64,000 nt of DNA from contig CM074193.1 of the NCBI GenBank assembly GCA_037179385.1, positions 4,237,547 to 4,301,546 of the forward strand, given 5' to 3'. The DNA comes from Holothuria scabra. Its lineage: Eukaryota > Echinodermata > Holothuroidea > Aspidochirotida > Holothuriidae. Both the position numbers and the translations under genes were made by a program. A model generated the notes under the pieces. It was not told where the DNA came from. It did no database searches and saw only the letters and a list, made by a program, of their open reading frames with translations. Below, one piece after another: positions 23,492 to 62,264 of the stretch. Each line of letters opens with the position of its first letter. Within the stretch, counting starts at the first letter, position 1.

Positions 23492-25963
23492 CAGGGGTGG
23501 CACCAGGATTTGCCAAGCTCCCCGACAGGGGGGCCAGAATTTCAAGGCCCCGACATATCCACAAAGTCGATGTTATGTCCTGGTGGAACGAAACTCTGCA
23601 GAATTTTTGAGGCGCTCGGAGCGCGCCGAAATTTTTTTGCTTTCTTTTAAACATATACCTAAAATATGTGGACTTTATTTGAAGAAAAAATTAAATAAAT
23701 TGAAATTTTTGAACTAAGAAATTTGGTTTTTGTTAAAAAAAAGTTAAGGTGTTTATTGAAGAATCTGTCGTTCATAAGAGAAAAATCAAAAACGTTAGGT
23801 GACAGCTGAAATTCTTTTGGGCTTACACATTTAATTGTACTAGACCTACGTACTAAGGATCCAAGACGAGACCAGAAATTTACCCGGAAAGTTTTCCAGT
23901 CTTTTGAACGAAGATTTGAAAATGAAGGGCTTATTATATTGGAGAAAGTTGTGGTTTTGATGAAAGAAAATTTAGTTTATTGGTAAATTTATACTGAAAA
24001 TTTTGTTTCTTTCCATTCAGTGATATGCCTGCCAAGAGCAAAATTTGGTAGTATGCCGGGTGTTTAACAGACAGAAAGACTAGGCTTTGATTATTTTTTG
24101 TACGGAGCATCCATCGAAATTGGAAAATTTTGCCACTTTTAACAATCTAAAGCTTGTATTGGAGAAAAACTGTAATTTTAATGACAGTTTTGGGGTTTTA
24201 TGGAAGAATCTGATGTTCTCATGAGAAAAATCAAGTATGGGGGATCTGTAGTTTTGTTGGGGCTACTGAAAAACATCATGCAGATTCAGACCCTCGGACC
24301 ATATTACAACATTCTCCCGAGGGAAAGTAGTTTGGCTTAGCAAAATTTGAATTTGTTTTATTTATCGTGATAGGCGTACGGGAGCGTTTCAGTTTGGGAG
24401 GGGCAGAATTGCTTTTTGTCCAAAGAATGTAATCCTGCCCGAAAGACTATCTAAGTCGAGGGCACAGAATTTTTTGAAAAATTGATAACCCCAGACATCA
24501 GGGAATGGCTCGTAACTAGAATAAAAGAAGTCATTACTTTCAGATTTCTTTTTTAATAAAATTTTCACTTCATAATACTGTCCGAAAACGAAGAATAATT
24601 TTAAGCACACATTGTTCTTAAAAGTAACCTGTTCGACCAAAACACTATATCTATGCGGAGTGCCACCATAAGTTGGCGCGGAGTGTACAGAAAATTGTGA
24701 AAAATCTAGCCCCTCAGATAGCCGGAAAGGCATTTCCCAGACTTGTAACTAGAAATGAGTAGTCGTTATTTTGAGCTTTAAAATGAAAGTTTCACTTCAG
24801 CAGAAAAAACCCAACTTGCTAAATGATCACAAAAGTACCAGCTAAAAGGTACCGCTACAACTAGATATAATGGTCTTGTCTCTTTTCGGGGGGAAACTAT
24901 GCACCGGAATTGAAAACATACTATAATGTTTTTGACTGTATGAAGAATCTTCGTTGAATTCAAATGCAAGGTCCACAAAACAGATGGATTTTTTACGTAA
25001 CTGGCCGAAGTCCAGAGTATAAATGGTTTAACTTCCAACCTATTTGAAAATATGGCACCCTGCAACCGTACCGCAAGGTGCCTTCAAATTAATTCTCAGT
25101 CAGACTTATGTGGGAAATATTCTCCCACCACAGTTTTTCATTATGTGTAGCTGAAAACGACATTGCTGATATTCGATCATTACTGTTGGGAGAATTCGGT
25201 TATCCGGGCAGGCCGAGTGGTAGACCATTGGGTACTGCATGCACATGAACAGTCTCGCGTCCGTTTTTTTTTTTGTAAGAATAATTCGGAATTGTCAGTT
25301 TCTTTGAAGAATACGGTCTTCTCGTAAGCAAAATCAAGAAGGTCGCCCGAGTGACTGAAGTTTATAAGGCCCACATCTTTTAACGTGGGTTTGTTGATGA
25401 AGGCTACCCGACGAAATTTGATTTTCTCAACAACAGGGTTGGGTAGCCGTCCCCGACGGGGGCAATGCCTTGCGCGAACGGATTGAAAATGGGATCAGGG
25501 ATGACAGATCTAGTAAGAAGTGATTAAAACCGATTCAGATATGCATTAAAACAGCGTTAAAAATGAAAAAAAATTACTTCTTCAAGAAAAATCATGATCA
25601 TCCATCTTGTAACTTCAGTCCTTTACGTTTTTCATGTTAAAACCTCCCCGAAAAATGCTGTCCTTCCCCAACGGGGGAGGAGATGGGACAAGGTACATGG
25701 AATGAGATATAACAAAGATAAGAAGTGATTTGAAATCGATTCCGATATGTATTGAAATAGCATTACAAAACAAAGAATATGTTCTAAATCTCCCATCCAA
25801 TTACTTAAGTGCTTAGAGGGTTTTGGTATTTTTTTTTTATTTTTAGGCCTCCCCGACAAAACCGCCGACCTTTCCCCGACGGGGGGGGGGGGGGGGCAGT
25901 GTTCCCCGACGGTGGGGGCATGGCCGCCTCGCCCCCCCCCCTCCCCCGCCGGCGCCATTTCTG
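23492..25963 (+). mobile_element. 2.5-kb non-autonomous hAT element
   Basis: It begins CAGGGGTGGCACCAGG and ends GCCGGCGCCATTTCTG (imperfect inverted repeat), with a perfect 8-bp duplication AACTGGTG (23484-23491 and 25964-25971). Near the right end are two direct units of about 200 bp, about 25455-25850 (CCCCGACGGGGG, AAGAAGTGATT, CGATTC, GATATG). Another family's element (24371-24960) lies inside. There is no transposase frame. The proline- and glycine-rich short frames near 25632-26119 come from C/G tracts. Confidence 0.9.
24371..24960 (+). mobile_element. hAT-like element of the CATAGGCGTACG family, copy C, nested
   Basis: GATAGGCGTACGGGAGC followed by a G-rich stretch matches the left end of the 17527-19075 element. 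The core module occurs at about 24645-24745. The sequence aligns with copy B (10527-11050) through AACTATGCACCGGAATTGAA. No right terminus was found. Confidence 0.6.
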
Positions 25964-26734
25964 AACTGGTGTTACATTGTTAGTTTGGCTATCGTACAAA
26001 GTGCTTGACATGCTGACTTCATTAAAACCATAACATTTTGACTGGTCATCAATCAGTAGGCCTTTATGAACTAGCCAATTCGCCACCATGGGAATGAAAT
26101 AGCCAATATTTTGGCTCATATACGGCTGCTTGACGATTTTGATTGTCAGGATGGAGGTCTCGGTCTTGATCCGGGGCCGTAAGGTCTCTGTCTCGACTTA
26201 TGGGTCTTGGTTTACGATTTCAGCCTCAAACCATCTCATCTCGGTCTCGAACTTCCAGCCTTTGGACTACAACATTGTTCACTGCCGAGGAGTTCTTATA
26301 TGTTTCTATTTTTCCTTTTTTGAACAAATTGTTATTAATCTTGAATTTACACTAAGTCAAACTACAACAACACACTGGAGATGCATTCAGTTCACACCAG
26401 CAACGATGTGGCAAGTAGTTTATAAACCGTGAAAATTTACCCGCTCTTCCTTGAAACAACAATTACCATTCGGGTTAATTACATCACCACGTTTTGGGTT
26501 GAGCGTGTGCCGATACTAATTAATGGCGGGTTTCATTTTAAAGCAATAAAGTTAAAGACGCCTGACGTAATTTTCTCACTAATAACGCATGTAGCCTAGA
26601 TGCCTTTGCCTGTATTTTGTTGCCATGGTAAAAGGAATCATCTTGAATGGCTAAACGAGACCGCTTGTCCCATGTAGAAGTTTGTAACATGTAAAGGCCG
26701 GAAGGTGGTAAACATGCAATTGCGTTAGTGAGTT

Positions 26735-26790
26735 AGATAGAGGTTTACGGCCTAGTTTCCAACCAAATGGTTCAAGTCGAGCCGACACGT
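26735..26790 (-). repeat. Fragment of tRNA-derived SINE
   Basis: GTTTACGGCCTAGTTTCCAA followed by CCAAATGGTTCAAGTCGAGC matches the headless part of the SINE copies at 37955-38110 and 39050-39245. Confidence 0.45.
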
Positions 26791-26985
26791 GCAATGCCAC
26801 CACTGACGTGTGACATCGGTCAACTACAGAGCGATTTTCCAAAATTTTCTTTCATATTCCACATCTTACTGTAAAAGAAGCTCCAAACTTTCAACCATTT
26901 GTCTGAAAAATGCAACAAAGTTTCGGAAACTTTTAAAATTTCTTCGGAGAGTTCCATTCAGTAGGCCAGTAAGATAACATTATAG

Positions 26986-27021
26986 CAGGGAGGTGTTATT
27001 AGGTCTAATAACACCTCCCTG
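26986..27021. repeat. 36-bp perfect palindrome with 7-bp flanking direct repeats
   Basis: Two 17-bp arms (CAGGGAGGTGTTATTAG and its exact complement) separated by 2 bases. They are flanked on both sides by ATTATAG (26979-26985 and 27022-27028). This looks like the minimal inverted termini of a fold-back element with its target duplication. Confidence 0.75.
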
Positions 27022-27127
27022 ATTATAGCAACAACGACCTTCAGTCGCCGTGAAATATTGGATTTTGCTAATAGAAAGGGTGTATTCTACAATAAATACT
27101 ACAATAAAATTGGTTTAACTTTGCCTT

Positions 27128-27293
27128 CATTGTAAAAAATACGGTAGATTTACAGAACAACAAAATAAAGAAATAAATAAGAATAACAGAAAAGTTCTTT
27201 AAACTTATTACCATAACGTTTCTGTAATCTTTATAGTTCTCTTAATTTTTTATTCTGTGAATTTACGGCGAATTTGAGCCTCTTTTTACAGTG
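27128..27293. mobile_element. Short relative of the CACTG-ended element
   Basis: The left end CATTGTAAAAAATACGG, an internal TTTACAG, and the right end TTTTTACAGTG resemble the termini and subterminal motifs of 7805-9283. It is too short and diverged for more. Confidence 0.4.
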
Positions 27294-28920
27294 TAATACT
27301 TTTATTTGTTTTTGCTCTTTAAATGTACACACATTTTTTTCTTATTATTACTTTTTTCGTTTTATTCAGTGATTTATGTTGAGGGTCTCATGTAAGATCA
27401 CTACATTTTATATTGTTAAATGAGTTTTACCCTTGAAAGTTGAAATGAGAAACTAAAATAGGTAAATTTATAACCCAGGCAAACCTGAACGTGCACGTTT
27501 ACAAACAAACAAACACACATACGTTCACACTGACACTCACGCTCTTACACGAAATGCAAACTATACTTGCTGCATTATCATGCAGTTGCTGTTGCTAACG
27601 AGGCTAGGATCACTTTGAGAGAATCACTCGGGAACCGGGAGATTACGCATTTTGAGGAAAGCTGATTAGACGTAACTAAAACTTAATCTGAGATTATCGC
27701 TTTTCTGACAAGGAAGACGTGGATTGGGGAGGGCCTTACGGAACTTGGGTATGTCACCCTACCCTTTGGAAATTTTTGCCGGTTTTCAACGTTATCGTAA
27801 TATCACCTTATGAGACCACTGAGTCAATGTAATGGCAGCTCCTGGGTGAGATCTTAATTACCACCAGTTAAGCTTTCAAAATTTTTTAGCCCGCCGAGCA
27901 AAATTAAGAATCATGTGAGAATGTATACTAGAGAACCATCGGTGCTGAAGCTCAAACCTGTTGAATTATTCACTGCAAAACATCGTTCATTCTAAGAAGG
28001 TAAAGAATCTAAAGCGAACGCAGAACCCAGTTAGTTAGAAAACGACTTGTAGTACAATTTTTGAGACCTTTTTTAAATTAGGAGATTCTTAAAAAGTGCA
28101 AAGAGATAAAAGACGAGTTGAATTAACCAGAAAGCAAGGGCTTTGTGATTTCTTGCAAACCAAAATTCACTTTAAATTAATTTTTCCATTGTGTAATTAG
28201 CTATAATTTATTTTGTAAAATTTTTAAATTTCGTCGGAGATCCTTAGATTATATGCCTAAGATAACTTTTCACCCCAAATAACGACCTTAGCCCCCCCCC
28301 CCCCCCACATCTCAGATTTTGCCAAAAGAAGTGCAGATATTTTCATAATTCCCAAAATGACTCGATATCTGTGCTTCAAACGTGATAAAGTTTGTAGTGA
28401 TCTTTTTTTTTTAGTTTTTTTTTTAGTTTTCAATTTTTTCTCCAAGCTTGGATCAAGTGGTTTTCAACCCCTTACAACCCCCACCCTCACCGCCTTGGCT
28501 ATGCACCTGAAGGACCGCAATAAAGACAAAAGACGATCTCATACTGAACAAACCAATATCATCCTAAGTCAACAGCGCCTAAACCAAATAACTTGTAAGC
28601 TTACAGCGCCGTTGATTATTTTGTTGTTTAATGTGATATATAACTTTAATGTGATATAACAGAATTATATATGCTGATGTAAGTTTTCTCAAAACATTTG
28701 TACGCCGCGTTTGGGTGCCGCATATTATCGATAGCTTATAAGATGAAGGTCAATGCACTTACAAAGAAAAGGAATTCTTAAACTTGCGAGTCGACACACT
28801 TTGCTTGTTGTTCCTGTCAGGTGGTCAGGGCAAGGGTCTTCCATAGTCCCCGTTCCACTCATAGTCTTCTTAAGTATTTGGCATGTTCGAAACACCAATT
28901 TTTATCTCCCTATTGCTTCC
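27294..28920. other. Intergenic with transposon debris
   Basis: A C tract near 28292-28308 and a terminus-like TTGGCTATGCACCTG (28494-28508) suggest an eroded TIR element. The same 15-mer recurs at 34630-34644. No gene is seen. Confidence 0.35.
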
Positions 28921-28923
28921 GGG

Positions 28924-29528
28924 CAGGGACGGATTAACCACATGGCCGAAACGGCATATGCCGGGACCCCGCGAATCGTGGACGTACAAGTGTCTTGCAG
29001 ACAATAACCTGGAAACTTTATTTCCGAATACTTCCATTGCATTTCGCATTTATCACTCTCTAATGATGTCCATCTGTTCTGGCGAAAGATAATTCTCTTC
29101 AGTGAAGCGAATATAGCCGAAGTTCGATCCTGCATGAAGCAGAAGAGACTAAACAGCCTTATTTTTAGGGCCTCCTCAGCGTGGAACATGACTTAACGCC
29201 AAAAATGGAATTTTTCCCAACTAATAAATGATTTTGCTTGTCAGAAATCCCGTCAAGAATGTGTAATGAAATAGTTAACATTTATGAAAACGTTTGTGAA
29301 TTGAGACCCACATTACAGTGGTTTCCTGGTTGTCGAGCTTACGTTTTCATGTGTGTGTACTTTTGCCATGCATTTACATGTCTTGCATGTAATGTTTAAA
29401 AGCAACTCTTAGTGGTTAAAAGCTAAAATTCAATCTGTTGAGTGTTCTTAATTTTGTGAAAGCGGGTGGGCAAGGGGGAAGGAGGTCTAACTTGTAAAAG
29501 GGGTCCACACAACGCTAATCCGGCCCTG
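28924..29528. mobile_element. hAT-like element, CAGGGACGGATTA termini
   Basis: The left end CAGGGACGGATTAACC and right end CGCTAATCCGGCCCTG form a 16-bp inverted repeat with a few mismatches. The flanks CTTCCGGG and CTATCAGG match at 5 of 8 positions, which could be an old duplication. 605 bp, non-coding. Confidence 0.6.
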
Positions 29529-30889
29529 CTATCAGGTCTTTGCCTTCGGAGCTGCAAAAGTAGACCTCGAGTTACCGTAGACGCCAAAAACCGTGTTGCT
29601 TATGAACATATTTATACAAAGGAAAAGGGAGGGGGGTAGTTACGTAAAGCGCACGAATAACCCGCATCAGATTTTAAAAGCTGTATAGGACATAATGTAA
29701 CTTCTGGACAGAACTTGTCTTGTTGAAACATACAGAGGTTTTGAACATATTTTCTATCTAAGCCACCTACATAAACAAACTCCTTCTCTACCCTGACACC
29801 CAGCCCACAAGAAAAACGCTTCTCTGAATTCTTGCAAATTTTGCTACAGATAGGCTAGTTCAATTTTACTTGTAAGATAAGTGACCTTGTATACGCCTTT
29901 CCCTGTACGACTGTACACCTAGACGAAATGACAGCAGGTAAGATTCACCCAGGTGGTATGGTCTCCAGTCTTACGCCCAGTTAATCTGGGCCAGCGGGGC
30001 GCAGCTTAAAACACTCGTGAAGTGCTGTTTCCGGCCATCAACAGGGTTTGTAAAGCCAAACATTTTGTTAGTCACTCCTTGCTTGCACCCCCTCCTCCTA
30101 ACATTTATCTTTTCCATCGAGCCGGAAGTCAACACACGACAGACTGAGTCATGGATGGCATTGTGAGACATCTTCTGTGGTGCCTCCGTATCCCCATCAC
30201 ATGCATCAACAATGAATGTGCGGTTATTATGAGTGTGCTCACCCTCAAATAAAAAAAAAAATAACACAAACGGTGACGCCAGCGGGTATAGCATGAAAGC
30301 GAGCGTGCGTCAAACAGTTCAAATCGAAATTAAAGCCTTAATATCAGAAGACATTTTAGCACATTATTTCGACAAGAACTGGTCCAGGATGAAAAAAGAC
30401 AAAACTGAAGTTGTTGTCACAATTTTCCCCCAATATCCCTGCACAACAATCGTACATCGAGTTACAACAAACAATCAGCATGTTACATTATGCTCTTCAC
30501 TGTAGCAAGGTTATGCTAGAATGAAGTTTGTAACCGACTTGAAAAAGTGAGGAATTCTCCATGTCTCATAGTTTTTGAAAAGAAAAATATATTTTAAGCG
30601 AAGTGGAGTTCTAAGCGGAAAATGAAGCACTGATAAAGCAGACGTACAATGCCGACAGAATTATACATTTTGGTTAGGCAGTTGCATGCAGTATTCTAAC
30701 GTTCTGAATGCACGTTTTACCATGAAGGAATAAAATATTAATTTTGCGCCCATAGTTGTTGCCCTTCGCCTGACTAACCTTATAAAAGAAATAAAACCCC
30801 CAATGTGAAAAATCATTTCGGAATTTATTGGACTAATGTACAGCGCTAGAGTCCAGTGTTAAAAATGACATCAGATTGGTCCTAGGTTA
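29529..30889. other. Intergenic with a core-module fragment
   Basis: The segment 29995-30090 (GCTTAAAACACTCGTGAAGTG, TTTCCGGCC, TTTGTAAAGCC) is an inverted, eroded piece of the same transposon interior found at 21262-21370. The 90-codon plus-strand frame at 30233-30505 has no recognisable domain. Confidence 0.4.
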
Positions 30890-31060
30890 GATGTTGTTTA
30901 ACGTCCCAATTTCCGACCATATGGTTAAAGTCGAGTCGGTCACAGCTTTTTTTTTTTTTTTTTTTTGTGGCTCGCTGGCTTGTTTTCCGTACTCCATTGC
31001 CTATGCTGAGCACTAAGCACCAAGCCAGATTGTTCCTGGAACCTTCAAGCACTTGCGTGA
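30890..31060 (-). repeat. tRNA-derived SINE, headless copy
   Basis: Shares GTGGCTCGCTGGCTTGTTTT, ACTCCATTGCCTATGCTGAG and CACTAAGCAC with the intronic SINE copies, interrupted by a T homopolymer. The tRNA-like head is not evident. Confidence 0.6.
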
Positions 31061-31604
31061 AACTGCTGAAACATGTACTAAAAGAATCATTAACATCGCA
31101 CTTCCATAAAAAATGAAGTGAAGTAAAATGAGTTTAACCCGGTAACTGCAACGGTCTTGTGCGCTCCTAACATGCAATACTCTCTGATATTACTACATCT
31201 TTTGGCTCAGCTCCCTAAAAAACTATCCGGGTACCCGTCCGGGGCCGAACGCATGCTGCTGGCGGTAAACATGTAGTTCGTCGTGTACCTGGTGCGTTCT
31301 TGTCTCACGCCTGTTCTAGTAAGTCCGTGTTTCCTTAGAGGCTAAGCATTGAAAATTAAGGTCATCTTGTAAATTTCGGGCTTTTGAGTGAAGTATTTCA
31401 TCTTCACATGTCGTTGCACGGAAAGGATATGTACTATGAAGACCACGAAAAGAAATTCTGAAGAATTTTCTTTACTTTTTTAAATTAGATCAACGGCTGG
31501 ACAGTGTAACGAGGCTTGTGAGTAACAAAGAAGATTGATGGTGCACAGTCACGGAGGTGCCAGGGTGGGGGAGAGGTTATTACCTCTCACTGTTATGGTA
31601 ATCT

Positions 31605-31865
31605 GCCGAGTGGGGTTTAGGTTTAGATGAGGTTTTACTGCTCCGTTCATTAGCAAATTGGCTGTCGGGCCGGTCACTGCCCTTTTTCCAGTTGTGGCTC
31701 ACTGGTTTCTTTTCCCGCCTTCATTGTTAATGCTCAACACCAAGAACATATTGATATCAATAAGGTTCCACTTTTAAAGTACTCGGTATGACCCAGCAAG
31801 GGGTCAAATTAGCCCAGACCTTCCGGCTTAAAGTCCGATGCTCTAACCACTTGACCATGCAGTTG
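31605..31865 (-). repeat. tRNA-derived SINE, near full length
   Basis: Read on the minus strand from 31865, a tRNA-like head (ATGGTCAAGTGGTTAGAGC, GGACTTTAAGCCGG, GGTCTGGG) resembles the A-box half of a tRNA with a decayed B box. It is followed by GTCATACC, the common body (GAGCATTAACAATGAAGG-like, AACCAGTGAGCCACAACTGG) and a 3' end near 31610. This copy and those at 40300-40540 and 61055-61290 define the element as a tRNA-derived SINE. Confidence 0.75.
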
Positions 31866-33029
31866 GAACTTTTAAAATTCGTCAGCGAGGTGTTACTGGA
31901 ATGATAAAATTACACTGAGTCTAAGAGATTCGTCATCAGTTGCATCCCCCTGTCACTCCCGGTACTGCCCATATACAACTTCAGGTTATTGTCCACGTCG
32001 GTGATCTTGACCCCCTGTTGGGCAAATATTGGGGCATCTTATGTAGTGAAGTCACCTATTCAAACAATTGTAACACAAAACTTAAAAATATGACTCTCGG
32101 AAAAAAACCCTTTCGTTATTTTCCAACAGATTTAATATTTGAAATTATTAATTCTTTGTAGCAAAGCAGCAGCGTTACACGCATACATACATGAAAAATA
32201 ATTCCTTTATTTAAAAAGGACTACAGCTGAATAAATAACACTTTCATAGAAAAAAAAATTGATCAACTTATTTGCTATAAGAAAAATTAATGAAAACCTA
32301 TCGTAAATGCAACTCTTTGAACTACAGTTACTGTTGATCGTAAGAACGAACTCATATTGCGCCGTTGATTTACATTATGCCACATGAAATCCACAACACA
32401 CTGTGCTTCAAACATGAACGTTTAGAGCAGGCATCGAGAGAAGTTACCTCCTGACACAGTCAGAAATTTTCAAAATTGTATTTTTATACCTATTTTTAAA
32501 TTATTCCACTAAATATGCAAAGAGATTTCCTAAAAGGTTTTTGAATGTTGTTCTATTACTGGGTTTGTCATAAGATTGTGCAGATCATCCAACTATAGTA
32601 AGGCACGGAAAAGCGTCATTTCCGGCAGAACAGAAGTCTTCAAGGCTTTTTTTTTTTCTTTCATGAGTACACGGTACATACAACAAACGCCAACTACATG
32701 ATGGCGCTCCGCAAGGCTTGTTGTACTATGAAAATAAAGATACTTGCAAACGGCCATGTTCTCAACACTGCATTAGTCAAATCGATTCTCACATCATATG
32801 ATAATATCAAATATAAAAATTCTACACTTTGAGAGAGAGTTTTTATGGAAATTACGTTCCTGCTTGAGAATTCCACAGAATTTTATTAATGGTACACAGA
32901 GTCATTCCTAGTAATATTTAATTTACTTTCAGCCATATTGACTCTAGTTACTTAGAATGACTACCACAAAATGAAATTCAGTATCACTGTCTTTTGTTAA
33001 AAAAAATTCGATCTTTAGGAACCTCATCT
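31866..33029. other. Intergenic, nothing recognised
   Basis: AT-rich, only short chance frames. Confidence 0.4.
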
Positions 33030-33138
33030 GGGGGCCATTCCACAAAGAGTTACGCACAATTTTAAGTTTGATTCACCATACTTTAGCCAACAGTAAATCA
33101 TACTTAAGATCGTGCGTAACTCTTTGTGATGGGGGCCC
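33030..33138. mobile_element. Short fold-back MITE
   Basis: GGGGCCATTCCACAAAGAG, TTACGCAC and TTAAG at the left are repeated in inverted form at the right (CTTAAGATCGTGCGTAACTC, TTTGTGATGGGGGCCCC), giving inverted repeats of about 37 bp around a loop of about 35 bp. No clear target duplication. Confidence 0.75.
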
Positions 33139-36100
33139 CTGGAATTTATTTTGTGGTCGGCCATTCTTAGTCACTACAGTCAGCATGGCTAAAACTCCAG
33201 TAAAACTATGTATCATAATCAAGATTTATGATGTAGAGCAATTCTCCTGTAATACTGAATCAAAACCTGTAAATTGTTTGTGCAATTTTATTGCAAATTT
33301 TAATTTATATAAACTACCCTACATACTTGCGGCCTCAGAATAGCTAACAACGCCTTCACATTCTGAGGCAAACGATTCACTGTTTTCAATGCATACTACT
33401 GTAGCTCCAGTGATCTTTCCAAACATTTGTACAAACACCAAATTCTTCACTTTAAATTAAGATGTGATACAGACACTAGTATACTGTATACACTTTATAT
33501 AGTCTTATTTTACCTTTAGCCTGCATCTAACTTAACTTTCCCTGTGATACCTTTTGTGTCCACACTCAGTTTACATCAAATTATGTTTAATGCCCAAACA
33601 ACATAATTGGAGGCAGTATTACACAATAGAAAAATTTCAACAATCCATTTTAATACGCCACAATCAACTTATAACATTTCCAGTTTTCAATATATTTTTA
33701 CACGATACTGTGATGCAGAAAACAGTTTAAAAACAATCCAGTGTACTAAAGCATCAAGTACAACTGGTCAAGAGTAAATGAACATTCCTAAAACAACTCA
33801 ATAACAATTACACCATTTTAAATATAAAATAACTGGAGATGATTCTTTCTGAGATCTGCCCTGTCCCCTCTTCCTGCCCCAGCTTCCCTCTTCCTCAGAA
33901 CCAATTAATGAAAATCTGCTTTCAAAAAAATTCAGCCTTAAAAATCAACCCATACACATAAACCTGATTCAAGCTGACATGATCACTCATACAAATATCA
34001 TAAAAACTGAGGACTTGCCCTTACAGTAGCTGTTTACTTTTTAATATTACCTATGAATGTTGGAAGTATTCCCTGCATTCAAAACTTTAGTACTCTCAAT
34101 TAAAGGGCCCATACTAAAACAGCAGGAAGTGCACTACAGTACAGAGCTATGAAATGAACCTGTTCATTCCAGTTCAACTACGTACAATCAATGAGTCCCT
34201 TTATGTGAAAGTTCAAAAATCTATGATCAAACAGGTTCATTCTGTCCCACATATCTGCTAGAACAATTGCAGACCCAATTCCAAACATGTCTGCTAGAAC
34301 AACTGCAGACCCAATTCCAAACATGTCTGCTAGAACAATTGCAGACCCAATTCCAAACATGTCTGCTGGAACAATTGCAAACCATTTCCAAGTTAAAAAT
34401 GGAGACAGTTATTCCAGAACAAGACAAATTTTTTAAGTGATATGTTAGAAGACTTTACAAACAATAAGATTTCAGAATTAAGGAAGTTTAGAGCAACTGA
34501 AAAGTGAACTGGAATGAACTGTGCTAGGGTGTAAAAATATAGTACGTTTCGTCAAAGGCAATTTGAAATCTAGTTGGGTCCCAGAAAACCAGGGTGACCT
34601 TCTCCCCCTTCCACCCATCCGTTCTCCTTTTGGCTATGCACCTGCCTATTTTGATACCTAATTGAATGTCCATTAAATAGGATACTTCTAAGGTTTAATC
34701 GTTCTAGGCACCATGTTTTTATCACAGTCTTGCACCTGAACAAAAGTTATCCTTAACACAGCATACAAGCCATACTTATGTCAGCTCATACAAAACATTT
34801 ACTTGCTGCTGTAAAAAAAGACAGAAATGCAAGTATGGATGATTTCTAGTGTATATTGAATTTAGATTCCCTTCAAGTACTTGACCTGTCCTCATCCTTC
34901 AAAGGAAAAAATAGTGTACAATACTCTCTACAAGATTCTCTTACTTTTTTATATACTGCGTTGTGTTATGACACACAGTCCTACAAAGAAATAAGACCAA
35001 TGGAAGTACTTCAAACTGAGCCTTGCAACCAGCATAACTTCAGGCCAGAAATAGGGGAAGGTTGCTTCTGGCATTTAGTAGGTTAAGTTCTAAAAGATAA
35101 AGACTGCTTCCAAACAGTCCAATTAAAACTGCAGTACCAACTTTCAATGTTAAATCCTGTTTAAAGCTACAAAAGCGATACATTATATTATGTAAAAGAG
35201 GGAAGGGAGGGTTGCTCAAACCAAGGAATTCCCTCCCCTGCATGTAATATGCATACTAATTGAGTAGATGAAATAAGTCAAGATAATTCCTTCTGATCAA
35301 ACAAGTTGTAAACCAGACATATGCAATATTGAAAACACAATCACGTCTTGTAAGAAAACCAAGCTCCTTTTGAAGCAGTAGATCTGCTATAAAGAGATAA
35401 CATCAATTCAGTTTAAACTTTTGAAAGAAATTTTACCCACTGCAAAAGTATGTTAACCAGAGCATTCTTGAAATAATTGTAAGCATTGAGTCTCCACTTC
35501 ACCAAACTTAGAATAGGTACATTCTGTGTAGATGTTTCATGCATAATTTCAAAATGGCTACTTCAGAACCCCAAACAAAAACTCTCTCCAAGATGCAACA
35601 AATGGAGAATGGATTACATTACAAAGGAATCTTGAAAAATAACCAATAATGGCTATAAACTCATTGAACACTCCTTTCAGTAATACAGTGGAAAAACAAG
35701 AAAGGAAGTGTGTGCATGTGGGTTAATGAATGAAGGTGTGTGGAAGAAGTGTAGGGGGGAGACAAAATGCATTAGTGGGGCAAGAGGGGCCATAAGGAAT
35801 TTGTCAACAACAGTCATATTTGTTCCAACTTCATGGGACACTGGGACCACACCCCCACATGCACATTCAGTGATCATTCCAGAATATTATCCCTTCCAAC
35901 ACTTATTTGAAGGAGTAGTAGCAACATAATTTAGATTTGCCATGCATATTTTTTAGGGAATACCCACAGGTTACGCTCCACTCATAAAGTTGATCTCCTA
36001 AAGTGACAAAATCAAGGTGTAGGTACTATAGCTAGTATTATAATGAAGGCAGAAAAAACTTGTGGGAATAGTGGCAAGAACAGTGTTCAATACTGACACC

Positions 36101-36363
36101 AACAACTTGCCTTAGATTAAAACATACAAGTGAACATATCCACCTCTATGCTTCACACACAGTTGAAGCTGAATGAGATATTGTATCATTCAACATGCAA
36201 AACAAAATTGTCATGATTCAATTAACCAGGATCAATTAACCAGACCAATTAAACAGGAATGAGTTAACAGTTTTACTTAATCATATTTACTTAACACATA
36301 TTTCTGTGATGTGACCGTATATTTTATTCACATATCCACCTATCTGTTATTTCCTCTCTCCTC
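33139..36363. other. DCAF6 3' flank, includes 3' UTR of unknown length
   Basis: No second gene is seen. The closest poly(A) signal on the minus strand is AATAAA at 36323-36328, about 40 bases after the stop codon. Whether that site or a more distal one is used cannot be told. A 42-bp tandem repeat lies at 34250-34375 and a TIR-like TTGGCTATGCACCTG at 34630-34644. Confidence 0.4.
34250..34375. repeat. 42-bp tandem repeat, about three copies
   Basis: Units contain CAGACCCAATTCCAAACATG followed by TCTGCTAGAACAA, with 1-2 differences between units. The period is divisible by three, so an apparent 14-residue peptide repeat appears on the minus strand. Nothing else supports coding. Confidence 0.85.

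Positions 36364-62264
<25,901 letters not shown>

Noticed and set aside
25632..26119. Gly/Pro-rich minus-strand frames
   Set aside because: Produced by C/G homopolymer tracts at the end of the hAT element 23492-25963.
30233..30505. 90-codon plus-strand frame
   Set aside because: No recognisable domain, no splice partners, and it lies in transposon debris.
34178..34427. Minus-strand frames with MFGIGSAIVLAD repeats
   Set aside because: They result from a 42-bp tandem repeat whose length is divisible by three. No splice or homology support.
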